DNA of 64,000 bases from Casuarius casuarius (taxonomy: Eukaryota > Chordata > Aves > Casuariiformes > Casuariidae): the NCBI GenBank assembly GCA_003342895.1, contig PTFA01000005.1, positions 5,437,327 to 5,501,326 on the forward strand, in the 5' to 3' direction. Each line of letters begins with the position of its first letter. Position 1 is the first letter of the stretch. The notes under the pieces were generated by a model, which made no database searches, had not been told where the DNA came from, and saw only the letters and a list, made by a program, of their open reading frames with translations. Shown piece after piece: positions 1-12,250 of the stretch. The translations under genes were made by a program, and so were the position numbers.

Positions 1-1250
1 AGATGAATGGATGGTCAAACTGGAAGTAAATAGGATAATTATAACTGTTAAAACAGAAGGAGACGTGTTGCCAGAAATACTTCTAGAAGACTCTCACAGC
101 AGAATCATACATAGTGGAAAGTAAATAGGGAAAACTTAGAAGGGACAGTGGTAAGCTTATTAACACAAGGAGGTATGTGAACAAAACTGGAAAACAAGTT
201 GGAAATACATTGGAAAAGACATAATTTGTAATGGTACCCAAGAAAGATCGCCGATGAATACAGAATAGACCTGGAAGAGTCCCCTTCCCTTAGCCTCATA
301 CTACCACCTCCTCCCTGTATTTCTTATCCGTAGGAAAGATGTACTTAAATCAGAGGCTAGCAGGGAATCTTAACAGAGCCACTGGCTTGAGGATCATAGA
401 ACATGTTTGAACATACTCATTTTTGTAAGGAAAAAGAATATCGTCTAGTGCCAGGACTGTCAGGACAAAGCTAAACAAATAAAAATGTAAATTCTAAATA
501 ATGGAAATAATATATGGATAAATAACATTAACATAGAAAGTCAAAGGAATAGATCATCAGTGAGATCATAGATGAGGGCCTGTCCACATAAACAAGGAAA
601 AGCTGTAATGATTTCTTGGAAAGGTCAATAGTATAGAGATGTTTGCATCTAACCTAACCACTTGCAACAACTGCCTGGAGCACTGCTTCACCATAGTGTT
701 TAATGGATGTGCAATGTCAATATTAATATAGAGTCTGAGAAACTGAGGGAGTTGATTAGGGAACTCCGTTCCAATGATTTGAAGTACAAGAGTCAAGTTA
801 TGCGCTTATGCCTCCTAGGACACTATTAGTGGTGCTGCAAAGCTGTGCTCCAAGCTGGAAAACAATGACTTCTGTGTCACAGATACCAATGAAAACTTGG
901 TGTCGGTGTGTTCTAGTAAATGAAGAGGTTTTGGCTTTAATTCACAGAAAACAGTGTTTGCTGAAATTAGCCATGTAACACTCACTAAGACAGTCAAACC
1001 AGTTCCTCCTGAGAAGGCAAATACTGTTTTCAGGTAAATGCATCCTTGGCAGACAGTTTGGGGCCCTGGGCCCGCTTCCAACTACCTGTGTGTAAATGCA
1101 GTAGGTGTGCATCTTAGAACTAGATTTTTCTGTGTGACACTCTGATTTAGAAAAACAACCAACAAAATATCGTTGCCTTCTTTGGACAAAATATGGCCTG
1201 TGATTGCCAGAGATATAGCTGAGAATGAGAGCATGGAGAAAATAAGTAAC
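1..1250 (+). pseudogene. Possible decayed retroviral Env-like sequence
   Basis: Several plus-strand stretches look like old coding DNA cut by stops and frameshifts: an open frame from position 2 to 124, a stretch with the sequon CNGT near 230, a charged helical stretch (SEKLRELIRELRSNDLKYK) around 735-800, and a Cys-containing stretch (DFCVTDTNENLVSVCSS) near 866-916. The mix of paired Cys, sequons and a coiled-coil-like segment is reminiscent of retroviral envelope proteins, and the orientation matches the remnant near 39 kb. No pol sequence or LTR was identified, so another decayed gene or chance is possible. Confidence 0.25.
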
Positions 1251-3823
1251 ACTATTAGCAGAGTGTAGTCATATTACCAATTCCTATTAAAAATTATGTA
1301 AGATCTTTCATTATTAGTTAGGAGTAAAATGGATATGTGAAGATCCTTCAGGGACTGAAAAGTCTAAACAAAGAGCCTGAAACATATTACACAGACCACT
1401 AAAGTCATTGAGGAAGCTGGTAAAACTTGACATCCATACTGAAAATGCAGGCCATTTGGATGGTTCATTTGGCTGATAGAGGAAAAGCTGGACGCCTGTG
1501 TGTATGTTTGTGTATATTTATGCTAGCTGCCATCACTTTATCAAAAGTGGTAGGACACAGACAGACATGTATTCACTTAAGATTGTCACCTCCAGTACGT
1601 GATTAGGTCCATAATCATCTCCGCATCCAAGAAAGGAGAGAGAAAAAGGGCAACGAATTGGCTGTTTCATTCAGGAGAACTGGGCAGCCACTGGATCTGT
1701 AAGGTCATGGCTACCCGAATGCTTTGTCCGAGTCAGCTTCAAAGATCCAACGGCCAGCAGCCGATTTCTTGTACTGATCTTGATTCTGAAGTGTAAGTAT
1801 TGGCTTAGAAAGGACAATGTGCTCTTAAAACTCTGGCTTTGATAGTGAAGCACCCCTGTTGTCATTGTGCCATCAGGCTTTTGTTATCGGCACACATGGG
1901 TGACTGGAACTGGGCAAAATATAAAGTGGAGCCCTTGAAAGCCAGAAGACTCTCTGAATATACAGTTTGATTGCTCAGACCTGTCAAAACCTCACAGTTC
2001 ATACTGAACATGAAACTAGCAGAGCAAGTTGAGGCAGTGCACTACCTCCTCCCAGGTAGAGACACGCTGCTACCTGGTTCCTGCCTCCACTGCTGTATCC
2101 CCAGCTGTTGGTGCTGCAGCTCCTGGACAGCACGCACACTGAGCAGGACTTTCTCCTACAGACTCACAAGCAGGCTAGACAGACTGAACCAAGCTTCAAT
2201 CACCACATATTTCCCTGTAATGAAGTGTATATCCTGTTAATTTGGTAATAATTGTATTTTAGGCTAATAGCCATTGATATCGTCTCTCACAGAGTTTATT
2301 TACTCCATGACATAGTTACTGTGTCTTAAACACAAATCACCCTCAAGATATCATCTAATTATCTTCTCATCATTCTGCAAATCTGTTTCATATTACCAAT
2401 AATCTTATTACTACAACTGCAACACTCATTAAGCAAACAGAGAACAATAAAAATATATACAATAAGAACACTCAAATTAAATTTGAATCTCATGATGAGT
2501 NATGGATAAATCTGGAGCAGGTTGTTCTCATAGATTTCTGCCCATTATTTTCTGAGAAAGGTTTAAATAGCTCAAGAAAATCCTATTTCAATTGCAGGGT
2601 TCTTTTCTAGAATCTGGCCATTTTATGTGACTCGGTTACCACAAAATGGCACAGTCAGGCCCAGAAATGGTCAGCAGAGTGTTCCCCTTGTGAGCGTGGA
2701 GACCTCTCAGAGGAGATAATGTTGATGGCTTCCCATGGCAAACACCAGTTCCCGCATAGGCCAGCCCTGGGGGCTGCCAGGGACGTGATGAAGCTGAACT
2801 CTCTGACAGTGATCCAGCATCTCTCAGGCACGTCAAATGCTTTGGTGACATCAGGGATGGTCTTGAATGGAGTTAGGAAACTGTCACTTTGCTCTTGACA
2901 GGTAGCCACTCTTGATGTTGCACTGAGCAAAACAGAAACACAGAGGAGTTTGGAGCCATCCATATTTAAAAGACTTGGGGCCTGATCCTCAGCTCATGGA
3001 AGTAAATGGAAATGCATTCATGAAGAGCTGACAGCTAGATTTTCAAGCTGTTGCCGCGTATCAGCTATTAAGCATACAAATGATGGCACGTGCCAGGTTA
3101 TGTTCAGCTCTCTTATACCTGCACAGAGACACCTGAATGTGTATCAAAACAATTCCTGGACCTAGCTTTAATCCGTACTGTTTAGCCCAACAACAGATCA
3201 TCTCTTGTCTCACTGGTAAAATAAATGCTGACAAATGTAAGGTTTTTTACGGCTGCAAAACACATGAAAATATATTTGGAACATTTTATGGTCCCATTGC
3301 ACACCTGATGGAAACATTTATGAGCGTTTCCTCTCTGGGCATATCAAAAATATCCTCATCCAACATCACTATTTTTATCAACTCAGTTTCTATACCAAAT
3401 GTTCATTTTGGCCTAGAAATAAATTCTGCATATCACAGATGAATTTGTGAACACTTTGGCACACTTCGCCAAATGGCGAAGAGGAAAATTCACCCTTGAA
3501 ATAAAGTAGGTGCCATTAAATGAATAAGGGGTTAATATTTTATGTGCATGCATGTATGTGTAAATTACTGTGTGAGGGAGAACTAGGGCAGAGAGAGGTG
3601 TTTGATTTAATTCCAGTTTGGGAGAGGTTACTAGTCATTACCTTTTTGAACTGGACCAGCTCCTTTCTACTTTATATTCACCCAAATAATTGAAGCCCCT
3701 TTTCCTTTTAATATGCAAGTTTGCATTTACCACACTGATAATTCAGTGTTATTACTGCAACTATAGTAGGAATACCAAGGCAGCTAGTTGCATTTCTCAG
3801 TAAAGTCGGCAAAGGGGAAAAAA

Positions 3824-3853
3824 AGAGTTTTGTCTTTAAAAAGACAAAACTCT
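3824..3853. repeat. Perfect 14-bp inverted repeat (hairpin)
   Basis: AGAGTTTTGTCTTT and its exact reverse complement AAAGACAAAACTCT are separated by two bases. Confidence 0.9.
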
Positions 3854-6076
3854 GGTGAATCCACAAAGAAAGAACAAAATGGGAAGTTGTAGGATAATAT
3901 TATAACTTGCATTTTTGATTTAGTATTTGCTATGCTGTTAGGAGTGTCCTGTCAGCCCAGGGGCCTGACTGGCTGCAGGTCCCATGCAGGATCCCAATTC
4001 CTCCTCCTCCTCCTGCCTGACAACAGGATACCTTTACTCTGCCCAGGGCAGCAAGGAAAGGAGATGTTTCTTTTTCTGAGAGGAGTTTCTGGTCTCTGAC
4101 ACTCTCACTCTGCTAAATGGAGGCTCTCCAGAAAGAGAATTTGCATGAAATCCCTTTCTAGGCAATCTTCCTTGAGGATGCAGGAAGAAGCAGGGACAAG
4201 CACACCTTGAGAGCTTTCAGTATGGTTTGCAAACTCAGAAGTGAACCATGAGAATCTGAAACTTGGTAATGTGCTTCCTCCTAGCCACTGTCTGTGTGGG
4301 ATGGAAGCTAAGTAGCAAATCCTCGGGAACAGGGTTTGCCCTCAACCTCCTCTGATCTCTACAAGCAAAAGGAGAGCATTTTCAGAACTGGCAGCAGTGA
4401 ATGTGACAGCAAAGGAGAAATGAGATAGGAAGGAGAATAAAGGACTCCACACAGAGGTGACACCCTTCAGGGTAAAGCTTGCTAGCTAAGACCTTTGCTT
4501 GTTTGCAACAACGTGCTATTTGTGACTGAACGCAGACAGCGGTAAGGCAATAAAAGGCTTTTTATTTAAGGTGCTGACACTTCAGGAGAAAATGAGAAAG
4601 AGAGAGGTGCTAAAAGAAAAATACGTTGGTTTTCATATTTCTATCCTCTCTCTTCTTCCTTAAATTTTATGGGACGAACTTTCTCAATTTAAGTGCTTGC
4701 CAGCAAAGGTCTGACAGGACAATCAAGAGCCAACCACAGTGCAGGCTGAGAAAACCTCCTGGAGGCCGAACTTTGCCAGAGCACTTCGGTACTGACTGGG
4801 GAAGGGCATGTCCCTCGTCTGTCCTGCTGTCTCCCCGCACACGTCAGTCAGTGAACCTAATGCACGACCTTCCATACCTCCCCTTATTGAGTGCTGTGAG
4901 CCTCTGGGCCGCATAAACACACTCTGTGTTCAAGAATAGATTAATGCATTGCTAACAAATGTGTGACTCAAATCCAGGTCTGTAGCGAAGTTGCAAGGCT
5001 GGCGAATTAATTTGTTGTTATTGGCAATATGGCAGAAAGGTGGGTCCGACACTGCTTTATACTGACTGGAACTATGCCACCTGAAATAGTAACACCATCA
5101 CTGAACAACAACACCTGAGAGCATCTGTATCAGCAATACCTTCATAGCATTCACAATAAGCTTTCGCATTTGGTAGCCTGCTATCATTGCTTATGGTAGG
5201 TAAACCAAGGCAGGCAGGAGGGTTGTGAAGTTTCCTGCAAGGCAATTCAGGATGTCGCTGTCACAGCTAGAGTTGGGAGGCAAGGCTGGCTGACTCTCCA
5301 TCNTGAGATGCATATTCCCTCAGGGCATCTTCCCATGTCTGCAAATATGTTTTAAGTTTCCACATTTAGCTTGGGAGCATTCAGATCCTACCTCAAACAA
5401 TATGGATCTCCATTCTGGCAATGAATGTTTCTGTATTATCCTCCCTGGCCAAGTCCTATTCAGGGCTCAAGACCCAGAGCAAAGATCTCAGCAATTGCAA
5501 AGCCTCCCAGCTGAAAGAAAGAGTCAACACGATGCAACTTTAGCAAGAATGGCAATGAGCGCTGTGATAGCAAAGGTGTCTCCTAGGACACAGAGCTCCT
5601 GCCACCTGCATCTGCTGAATTCACTGGGCCTCCTGGGAAAGTGTGTATCTTCATGGAAAAAGTTGAACTCTGAACATATATTTTTAGCCTGGTTTCTTAA
5701 GGAAATGAGAATTCTGTCACTTTATGTCTGCCCATGTGTCCCCATCAACCTTTGAATCCACTGGGTATTTGCAAAAGAATTTGATAGAGCATTAGAAGTC
5801 TCAAAAATATTTTGATTTCTAATTGTGAAAATTGGTAGCTGGGAAGAGCACAGAAACACAAGGTAACGCGNAACATCCATCTCACTTAAGGAAAGAAAGG
5901 GAGGACTCAGCAGTTACTTGTTCTGTCTGAAAGTTCCTTATAAGCCTCAGCACATGGTATTTTTGTCACAAACATGATGGGTAGAAAATTCCCAAAGGGA
6001 ATGAGCTAGGTTAAATGAAGCAGAAACTGTGGACTGTCAGAGACACATTGAATGTGAAACTGAAAATCTAGACTTT

Positions 6077-6119
6077 TTTCAATTCACAGAACAACTGGTG
6101 TTTCAATTCACAGAACAAC
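6077..6119 (+). repeat. Short direct duplication
   Basis: TTTCAATTCACAGAACAAC occurs at 6077-6095 and again, identical, at 6101-6119 (period 24). Confidence 0.9.
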
Positions 6120-9100
6120 CTCCTTTTCTCTCTGACAAGTTTGTAGGAGGCTGGTGAGGAGACACAACAGAAAAGGAGGAAATTTGCCTTGCTGTGAAGA
6201 TGGAAATTCAATTTTGTTTTATGTTTTACCTACCAGCAGAGGGTGTGTGTGTGTCTGCATGTATGCATATGTGTCTGCACTCATGTAAAATTTATGTAGT
6301 CATCAGAAGGCATTGAGGTACTTAGTGGTTTTCTGTGCATAGTGGTATCAAACATACATGGCCAACTCCATGTGCCTACTGTCACTATGAAGGCTTCACC
6401 TGCATGTTTTATTCCCTTCTCTCACCCTTTGGCTGGCTCTGCTTTTTCACATTGCATGCTCCTTATGGCAGGGTTTATTTCTCCCTCTATGTCTGAAAAG
6501 TTGCTAGCACGCGTTTTGAGCATTGCTCTGAACAGTCAGCAAGAGCCAAAGCAAGAGCCCTAGTGCCTCCAGTTGAATGCCTCCCATGTGCCCCCCCACA
6601 CCACCACCTTTGACTGGAAGGGTTGTCTTCAGGGCAATGAGTGGGGAGAGATGATGGCCTAGGCTCAGTCTGTGATCTCTCCCCTGACTATATCTGCTGG
6701 CCACCCCGCCTGGCACTGCTGAGTGTGCCCTGAGACCAACGACTCACCTCCTGAGGCACAACTGAGCCCCTCCAGAGGACTTCGCTAGCACTGCTAACAC
6801 AGGCTTGATCCTGACCAGCCAGCTTAAGGTCCTTGCTGCCAGGAATGGGCGCTCTGACTACTAGAACAGAGGAGACCAAGGGGTAAGCTGAGGACTGCAA
6901 GAAATTGCAGCAAATTAAGCAGTCAAAGGGAAAGTGTGGTTTCTTACAGGCAGCTTTTGCACGTCAGCAGCAGGTGCATCACAGCAGAGGGGTCGTGGTC
7001 CCAGTATGCTGGGGACNGAGGGGCTTGGGGCTGTGCTACGTGGCGTCAGCAGCCTCAGCTGCTCATGGCCGGGCGTGCTGGCGCATGGGAGCATCGCCAC
7101 TGGAGGCTCCCTGAGCGCATTGCAGAGCAAAGCAAGGATGCTCCTCCTGGGTTTAAGCAAGCTTTTTGCAGCTACTCCCTGCAGATCACCAGTCTCGCTC
7201 TGCCTCTGTCCCCTGAGACGCTGTTTCTTTGTCATATGGTTTAGCAATAGATCACCGCCTGTGCGGGCATTAGCAGATGCTGCGCTGGCACCAAGCACAA
7301 GGAGGTCATCCAGCTTGCAGGGCAGGGCCCTGTTGTTCCACCTCATATCCTTCCAGAAAAAATTCACCAACTTTACTTATTGCCCTTCTGAAAGGAGGAG
7401 CTGGGACTGAAGCCCTCAGGATGGACTGCGTTATAATCTGAGCAAATTTACTCCAGCACAGTTTCCTGATGTCAAAGGAGTGACGCAGGATTTACAGTGT
7501 GTGGAGACAGGTTCACTGGCTTGTTTGGCGTCAGCAGCTGGCTGATAAAAATCATAGCCAAGCTGGCATAGTTCTTCCACTTTTATTCAATGCAAATTAG
7601 CAAAGCCGTGCTCCCCCTGAGCAGGGAGGGAAGAAGAGTTTCAGTAAATGCAGCTTGTTAGGTGGTCTGGTTGGTCTCGGCAGGAAAAGAGCTCAGCCTT
7701 GACTCTTTAGATGGCCCCTGGGGAGAAGCCCGATTAAGTAATGGAATAATGAGTGTCTGGCTATGAAAGCATTTCATTACCAGAGTCCTCACCCCATGCA
7801 GCCCCAGTCTGTTTCAGTTATCCCGTGCTTCTGACAAGAAAGGTCACCATGAGATTACGCTGCCTCTGAAACGGTGCAGCTGCATTTCAGCACGAGTGGG
7901 TCCTTGCTCCTGGGTGGGCACAAAGCATTAGCAGTTCGGCCGCTGCTCAGGGGCTGCGTAAGGGATTTTGCAGCTCTGAAGAACCTGAATTGTTGCCCGT
8001 TGTTCCTCCATTCAGCCCGCTGACGTCCCACTGTATTGCAGAGAAAGCTGTTGGGTAGATTTCTCTCTCCTGGACCTAATCTGCAAAATATTCATTATTC
8101 CTTCCTACTTTCCTTCCTAAAACAGTAGTTACTTCCCTTCCCAGCAAGGTNGAGTCTTGAATAGACTATGGTATTTTTGAAGGTGCTGGTGCTAATTTAA
8201 AATGGGAGTGGGACCATCAGAGACCAGAGCTCCTGTTACATTCCCCAACTGCTTGAGCTGCTAGAGATGGGTGCCCAGCCCAGTGCTCCACCACNAACTG
8301 GGAGGGAGGGTCAGCATAAGATGAGCTCAGCCCCCGTGTTCGCTGCTGAGACACCTTAAGGAGGACACAGTAAGCCCTTACCCTGCCATCAGCAGTTNTT
8401 GCGATGTTGAAAGAATTATTTAAATGCCTCCGTGCCCCACTTCCTCAGCAGGGAACTACAGCTAATGAGTCTTTCTTTCTCTCACCTTATATCCGTTTTG
8501 CCTGGCTGGACGGCAAGCTCCCGCGCCATGGCACGGCACCCATGCGGTGTCTCCCCTCTGTGCAGACAGCATGACCCTGGGAAGTGGGGAGCAGCTTGGA
8601 AAGCAACAGCGAGCCTGCAACAGCCCAGGTGCTGCAGGGAATGACGGTGCATCTCGAGGTTAAAATTCAGCTCTCGCGTGGCTACGTCAAATCTGGATTT
8701 GTATGCACAAATGTTTCCTGAAGCAGCCCCTTGCTTTCCATAGCACAAGTCTTTCTGCACTGCTTTTCACTGACTAAACCTCCCTTGCACTGCGGCAGCA
8801 TCTCTGCTATTGCCCATGTGCCATTACTTTCAAGATGCAGCTGGCTTTTTCATGCTCCCTTTTCATGTCCTTCTTCCTCCCTCCTGATAAAACTTCTTTG
8901 CAGCTGAGCCCCATGCCGCCACGACCACGCTCCCAGTGCTTCCTCTCCCATCTCTGCAGTGAGAGAAGGCACCTGCTTTCTCCCCACCACAAACCAAGCT
9001 CTGGAGACGTCTACTTTTAGCCCTGATGGATCACGCTGCCTCTGCTGATGGCAGAGAGCAAAGACCCCAGCAGTCCCTATTGCCATCGTTTGCTTGAAAC

Positions 9101-9270
9101 GGAGAGGTTTCACTGAGCAGGTGTGTGCTCANCGGCGATGTCAACAGCTGCGTCTGACTGCAGGGGCAGGAGTAGGCGAGAAGACTCGATATCTCCTGCT
9201 CACGAAAGGGTTTTAATCCTGCGCAGTGCCAAGCACATCACTGCACAGACATCTTGCACTTCATCCAGCT

Positions 9271-9286
9271 GGGGGGGGGCGGGGGG
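9271..9286 (+). repeat. G-rich run (G9-C-G6)
   Basis: Nine G, one C, six G. Low-complexity sequence, possibly able to form a quadruplex. Confidence 0.85.
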
Positions 9287-10768
9287 TTGCTGCCTTCAAT
9301 AGCAACTGAGCAGCCCTTTCTCCTTCCTGCTCTCTGTTTAGGCCAGGAACAGGCAGGTTATAAACGCTGGTTCTCCAAGTGATGTCACTCTAAATTTGGC
9401 ACAAATGTGCACATCATCTGAGTTTCATACAGCCCCAGTGCTATTGAACTGATTTCTCACTTCCTCAGGTGCTAGCAAAAGGGAAAAGATCAAGGAATTT
9501 ATGCTAGTAGAGATGAGGTTTTTGACTGAAAATTCCTCCTTCCATTTGTAGCCTTCATTTTGTTCCTAACTGCAGTTGATGTTTTAGCTGGTACCTCTTT
9601 GGTAGCAGGAAGGGCCCCATCCTAAGAAGACCTGCAGGATATCGCTTTCTGCCACTGAAACCCAAAGTCTGTTGCTAACAAACATTCAGCTCAGGAAGAA
9701 CTATCAGCTAGAAAAGTGTGCCACTCGGCAGGATGTTTTAAGTACATCCTTATATTTGGCTGTCTTATCTTGAAAATAATAATTGCTAAATCAGGTGGAA
9801 AGAGCCAACACAAAGACAATTTTCGTATTTAATACCATACCCAGCAAGATAANCACTTAATCTCTTGCCTGAATTTTAAATGGAAGTTTAACTTTAGTTT
9901 AATTAGTTTAAAACTCATTGATTAGAAAAATTTAAATGTTTTACTTTTCTTTTTGATTTACTCTTTTGGTTTCCCTCTACTAGGACAGTTGAAACCAGTT
10001 TTGTCCATACCTCTCTTCATTTCCTGTTATACGTTTGGGGTAGCTTTTAAGCCCTTGNGTTTGTTACAAAACCCCTGACCTTTGGGTGGTCCACCTGGGA
10101 CGCCTGCAGCCTGACTCTAGTAGGGCATTCAAAATGCTGGAGAAAACATANGTCTAGTTCGTCACTGTCGGCAAGAGAAAGCAAGTGAAAGGAGGACACA
10201 ATAGTATCAAGTGAGTGTTGAGCATGCCAGGTTTCCCGAAGCCTGAGGGGACTCAGACTGGACAGCCCCAGGGCTGAGCTGGTGAGACTGCCACGCAGGT
10301 GTTCTTCTCATATGAGGTGTCACTGCCAACACCTTGGGGAGCACTGATGCAGAAGACGGTAGGTGATCAGACTTTGCTCCAATCTGCCCTGTCTCCTGAG
10401 TGTTTCAGGCCTGTTAATTTAGACTTCTTGGCCCTCAGTGGCTACCCCAGCACACAGCATTTACATCCTTAGGGACAATGGAGCACTGAAGACCAGAAGG
10501 AATATATTTTGCATTAGTGTTTGTTGGTTTATTTACTGGGGAGGAGCTATGTCTATAAATATCTCTATAAATTTCAATCCCATCACAGACTTTTAGACAT
10601 TAAGTGATTCCAAATGGGATTAATGGCGTTAGACTACAAGAAGCTCCCAAAGCTCCAGCAGGAATTCCTTCTGCAATGGACAGAAAACCGCCTCATAAAT
10701 AGTCAGGTTGAGATACCATTTGTGTTTGTAAAATTATTTTATACAATGTTTCCAGCCAGAAGACATCT

Positions 10769-10825
10769 TATTATTTATTAATATTATATATAAATTATAT
10801 ATATAAATATATATATATATTTAAA
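10769..10825. repeat. AT-rich / (TA)n low-complexity tract
   Basis: TTATTATTTATTAATATTAT grades into uninterrupted (AT)n at 10808-10820. Confidence 0.85.
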
Positions 10826-11851
10826 AAGAGCATTTCCAACACCCCACGCCTCTGAAGCCACCCACCTTCCAGTGACGCTCTTTGGTCTTCACTCTTTCAT
10901 CAGGGTTGGGGGCAGTGAGAGGTGTCCAGCCCCACTCCTGACATACGCAGACACATCCACTTAAAACACACAACATGATTTTTTTTATTTGTTTAATCAG
11001 TTTACATTCCACAAGTGACAGTTTACTTGTTTATTTTTTAATTTTTCATGAACAAGTTGTTTAGTTAGTCACCAGACAAGATTTTAATCAATGGAAATAC
11101 AGTATTCTGTGCCAATTTGGATAAAAACAAACAGAAAAAACAAATAAAAATAAAATAAAAGGAAAATGGAAAGATGTAGCCAGTTTTTCGGCGAAGTTCT
11201 CTGATGCTTTCTGTGACATTTGTCACTTTAAAGTTAGAGGGTTTGTCAACTTCCCGTATTAGTTCCCTGATCTCAACCCTGCCACTAAAATTATCCTTCA
11301 GGGCCATGGTCCTGCAAACACCAGTGCATGTACATAAACACATGCATGTCTGCAGATTAGCACCTTGGATTAACAGAACAGTAAATTTGGGTTTGTTCTA
11401 TGTTTAAACAACTTCTGTTCATCTCTTCTGCAATAAATTATAAGAAGAAATGGAAAGTACAATACATTTGATAAGATGTAGCATTACTCATTAGTCAACA
11501 CATTCACATCTTACCAGAACAACCGAATGCAATAGTCATTTATTGTTATTGTTAGCACCAATGGCCACAGGGGCCACTTTGCTTCTTGCAACAGCACAGG
11601 AGTAAGAACCTCACAGTACCTGCCACCCTTGATTACTTTTGACCACTGGATGTTACTGTACAAAACTAATGAAACTTTGCTGATTGGCTAAAAAGTGCTC
11701 CACTTGGTTGAGCTACTTCATACAAATTTGACTGCATACATAATTCAAATGTCTTTGACAATGCCAGAAACAAAATCAGAAATGAACCCATTTTTTTGAT
11801 TTTTAAAATATGCTTAAGTGTAATATATTTTAATGTAATTCCCAGTCTAGG

Positions 11852-11944
11852 AAAGCATTTAGGCATGTGCCTAGCTTTAAGCATGGCAATAGCATCATTA
11901 ATGGGACACTCATGCTTGAAATTAGGCAAGTGCTTGTGTGCTTT
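11852..11944. mobile_element. MITE-like palindromic element
   Basis: Two arms of 33 nt (11852-11884 and 11912-11944) pair imperfectly, about three quarters of positions. Both carry the AAAGCA..TAGGCA..GCCTA..AAGCAT pattern around a core with ATTAATGGGACAC. This fits the short 'aagcatgtgcttaa' palindromic DNA elements common in turtle, crocodilian and bird genomes. No transposase is encoded. Confidence 0.6.
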
Positions 11945-12027
11945 GGGGGATCAAAGCTTGGTAGCAGTGCTCTGATAAAGTCAGGGTCTCCTGACTGTCC
12001 TAATCCTGGCTTTCCCATTTACAAGCA

Positions 12028-12250
12028 CTGCAGGTTTGGACAAGTCAGCTACAGTCTGGATTTTCAAAACAGAAGATTCTATTTGCAGCTAGCAGAAGTT
12101 TTGAGGGGGCAATGATGAGATTTTAGGCATCAAACCACTAAGCCTCAGGTCTTTCCCCAGGTTTTCAGTTTCCCATCTTTAAAATGGCTGTAATACCTAC
12201 CTGCCTCAGACAGGTCTGATGTGACTCATATTTGTCAAATATGAGTCTCA
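12028..12250 (+). mobile_element. MIR/CORE-type SINE fragment
   Basis: Shows GGTTTGGACAAGTCAGC, TTTTCAGTTTCCCATCTTTA, AAATGGCTGTAATACCTACC and CTGCCTCAGACAGGTCTGATG in order, matching the core and tail of MIR-like SINEs. The first half is weak. Confidence 0.65.
12223..12247. repeat. Perfect 12-bp palindrome
   Basis: GACTCATATTTG, one central T, then CAAATATGAGTC. It lies at the end of the SINE fragment at 12028-12250. Confidence 0.9.

Larger units (their letters stand above)
1251..11851. other. Gene-poor 3' flank of TMEM178B
   Basis: No exon or RNA gene is recognisable. In mammals the next gene downstream of TMEM178B is AGK, but no AGK-like coding sequence was seen. Notable contents are a perfect 14-bp hairpin at 3824, a 24-bp tandem duplication at 6077, a G-rich run at 9271, an AT-rich tract at 10769 and eleven isolated undetermined bases (first at 2501, last at 10151). 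The 6.9-7.4 kb part is relatively GC-rich, with overlapping open frames on both strands that resemble no known protein. Confidence 0.6.

Noticed and set aside
6915..7410. Overlapping frames of 102-158 codons on both strands
   Set aside because: They overlap one another, include an undetermined base at 7017 and resemble nothing known; treated as GC-driven shadows.
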